NCBI GenBank assembly: GCA_945865375.1
Contig: CAMBEJ010000046.1
Span: forward strand, 1 to 34,372
Direction: 5' to 3'
DNA: 34,372 bases
Origin: Akkermansia muciniphila
Lineage (GTDB): Bacteria; Verrucomicrobiota; Verrucomicrobiia; Limisphaerales; F1-80-MAGS106
Within the stretch, counting starts at the first letter, position 1, and each line of letters begins with the position of its first letter. The notes below the pieces were generated by a model. That model was not told the origin of the DNA and did not search any database. It saw only the letters and a program-made list of their open reading frames with translations. Both the position numbers and the translations under genes were made by a program. This document shows positions 33,064 through 34,372 of the stretch, piece by piece.

Positions 33064-33094
33064 AATCTCAAATCTCAAATCTCAAATTTGAAAT
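33064..33094. repeat. Heptamer array AATCTCA x3 followed by AATTTGAAATC
   Basis: Three head-to-tail AATCTCA units (33064-33084) run into AATTTGAAATC, a part of the palindrome 32942-32970. The array overlaps the likely 5' end of the kinase gene, so upstream frames read repeated NLKSQISNLKS-like peptide. Confidence 0.7.
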
Positions 33095-34005
33095 CTTCTA
33101 TCGACATTCTCGGGCTTGGTTGCGCTGCCGTGGATGAGTTGGTTTACGTGGCCGCCTATCCGCCCGCCGACGCGAAGACACGGGTGCTTCGGCGCGAACG
33201 ACATTGCGGTGGGCTCACCGCCACAGCGCTGGTCGCCGCCGCTCGCCTCGGTGCCCAGTGCGCTTACGCCGGAGTCCTCGGTCCTGATGAGGCATCGCGC
33301 TTCGTTCTGAGCTCCCTCAAGCGAGAGGGCATCGATGTGAGCCACGCCCTCCAACGCACCCGCGCGCGGCCCATTCACTCGGTCATCGTGGTCGATGAAG
33401 TCCGCCGAACTCGCAATGTCTTTTTCGATATCGAAAACGTCGTGGGCGCGACCCTCAAGTCACCGGCAAGAGAGGTCATCGAAGCCGCTCGCGTGTTGTT
33501 CGTGGACACCTTTGGCATTCCTGGGATGCTGCGCGCCGCGCGCATCGCCCGCGCCGCAGGCATTCCCGTGGTGGCGGATTTTGAGAGCGCCGACGCGCCG
33601 CGTTTCAAGGAATTATTGGCGTTGGTCGACCACGTGATCGTGTCCGAAGCTTTCGCTCTGAAACTGACCGGTGCGCGGACCTCCGCCGCAGCCGTCGTGC
33701 AACTATGGGATCGCCGCCGAAGCGCGGTGGTCGTGACTTGCGGCGAGCGTGGGAGCCTGTTTGTTGATTCGGCCAACAATCCAGCACGGCCTGTTCCAGC
33801 ATTCAAGGTCAAAGCGCTGGACACCACCGGCTGCGGCGACGTGTTTCACGGCGCCTATGCGGCGGCCCTGGCGGGCGGGATGGAGATCGTGGAGCGGATT
33901 CGATTCGCATCCGCCGCCGCCGCACTGAAAGCGACGCGGCACGGCGGGCAAGAGGGTATTCCGACCCTGGCTGCCGTGAACACATTCCTCAGAAAACACG
34001 CATGA
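33088..34005 (+). CDS. PfkB-family sugar kinase
   Basis: A 305-residue ribokinase-family kinase that phosphorylates a sugar or sugar acid with ATP. The N-terminal part has IDILGLGCAAVDELVYVAAYP and HCGGLTATALVAAARLGAQCAYAGVLGPD, in place of the usual GG(N) sugar-binding motif. The C-terminal signature is DTTGCGDVFHGAYAAAL at residues 245-261, with catalytic base D251; Cys replaces the common Ala of DTxGAGD. The start is uncertain: the frame is open from TTG 32998 through an intergenic repeat, and TTG 33088 directly precedes the conserved strand, so it is preferred. The stop overlaps the next start as ATGA. Within the operon it should make the phosphorylated intermediate for the RuBisCO-like and epimerase-like proteins. 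Confidence 0.9.
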   Translation: MKSSIDILGLGCAAVDELVYVAAYPPADAKTRVLRRERHCGGLTATALVAAARLGAQCAYAGVLGPDEASRFVLSSLKREGIDVSHALQRTRARPIHSVIVVDEVRRTRNVFFDIENVVGATLKSPAREVIEAARVLFVDTFGIPGMLRAARIARAAGIPVVADFESADAPRFKELLALVDHVIVSEAFALKLTGARTSAAAVVQLWDRRRSAVVVTCGERGSLFVDSANNPARPVPAFKVKALDTTGCGDVFHGAYAAALAGGMEIVERIRFASAAAALKATRHGGQEGIPTLAAVNTFLRKHA

Positions 34006-34372
34006 ACACGAAAAATCTCGCGTTGGAAATGGAGACGGCATTGGCCGACATTCCCGTGCTCGACATCCACACGCACCTCATCGGCGGTCGGCTCGGCGCG
34101 CGGGGATTGCACGACGTGCTCCTCTACCATATGGTCGTCAGCGACCTCTACGCGGCGGGTTGTCCGAACGGCGCGCGGTTGACGCAGTATCCACAATGGC
34201 CCGCTGAGTCTGAAGCCCATGCGCGCATCCAGGAGGCGTTGCCATTCCTGCCGCACATTCAAAACACCAGCTCGTTCTGGGGCGTGAGGCTTCTCCTGGG
34301 CAACCTTTACCAATGGCACGAGCCGATCACAGCCGGCAACTGGCGTCACCTGGACACCCTCATCCGGGAGCG
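34002..34372 (+). CDS. Amidohydrolase-superfamily protein, possibly uronate-isomerase-like (3' partial)
   Basis: The frame starts at ATG 34002, overlapping the kinase stop by four bases, and runs out of the window. The first 123 residues include VLDIHTHLIGGRLGARG, with the HxH metal motif at H23 and H25 that opens an amidohydrolase-type barrel, then DVLLYHMVVSDLYAAGCP and EALPFLPHIQNTSSFWGVRLLLGNLYQW. This early layout reminds me of the glucuronate isomerase (UxaC)-like branch of the superfamily, but the diagnostic later half is missing. By its coupling it belongs to the same catabolic operon and may act early on a sugar acid or late on a product. Confidence 0.7.
   Translation, partial: MNTKNLALEMETALADIPVLDIHTHLIGGRLGARGLHDVLLYHMVVSDLYAAGCPNGARLTQYPQWPAESEAHARIQEALPFLPHIQNTSSFWGVRLLLGNLYQWHEPITAGNWRHLDTLIRE

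Noticed and set aside
33064-33084. CRISPR-like repeat array
   Set aside because: The units are 7 bp with no spacers and no cas genes; it is a simple tandem repeat.

Overview
The window looks like a chromosomal piece of a Verrucomicrobiota bacterium, probably of the Pedosphaera/Limisphaera type. This is inferred from gene content only. The indicators are a DUF1549/DUF1553 plus DUF1501 pair, a planctomycete-type cytochrome c (PSCyt1) fragment, a ceramidase-LamG fusion, a secreted metalloprotease ending in a 'VQASADLESWTDI...FYR' tail typical of verrucomicrobial exported proteins, RNase HIII, high GC, and many small palindromic intergenic repeats. No rRNA, tRNA, CRISPR array or transposase gene was seen.

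Layout. 1-3003: 3' part of a secreted reprolysin-like metalloprotease. 3144-7531: a three-gene ABC export module (ATPase, two-FtsX-domain permease, HlyD-type adaptor). 7725-9991: a WalJ/YycJ-type metallo-hydrolase, an intrinsic terminator, then an exported Sel1-repeat protein. 10064-13786 (minus strand): DUF1549/DUF1553 protein followed by a Tat-type DUF1501 protein. 13787-16215: a disturbed, visibly AT-richer stretch. It holds a palindromic element with a 7-bp target duplication, a few small ORFs (one a lipoprotein), and a junction near 15525 where two gene fragments are joined tail to tail: the N-terminus of a glycosyltransferase and the N-terminus of a PSCyt1 protein. 16216-18384: ceramidase-LamG protein. 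18699-22750 (minus strand): iron-type alcohol dehydrogenase, aldehyde dehydrogenase and a glutamine-synthetase-like ligase in one operon. 22804-24124 (minus): two membrane proteins, one with a GYF domain. 24572-25738 (minus) mutY and 25768-26751 (plus) rnhC, divergent and nearly touching. 27181-34372 (plus): an exported metallo-beta-lactamase-fold protein, then a tight operon of RuBisCO-like protein, Gfo/Idh/MocA oxidoreductase, TIM-barrel isomerase, alpha/beta hydrolase, divergent ribulose-phosphate-epimerase-like protein, PfkB kinase and an amidohydrolase-type enzyme cut by the window end.

How genes may work together. The last operon has the parts expected for a sugar or sugar-acid catabolic route: oxidation, isomerisation, lactone or ester hydrolysis, phosphorylation, a RuBisCO-like step and an epimerase. 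This combination is the best candidate here for an undescribed pathway. The ADH-ALDH-glutamine-synthetase-like operon matches the logic of gamma-glutamylation pathways for polyamines or amino alcohols. Two near-identical 225-bp terminal-inverted-repeat elements (18433-18658 and 26814-27038) and a second 245-bp element (13869-14113) show that small non-autonomous mobile elements have been active.
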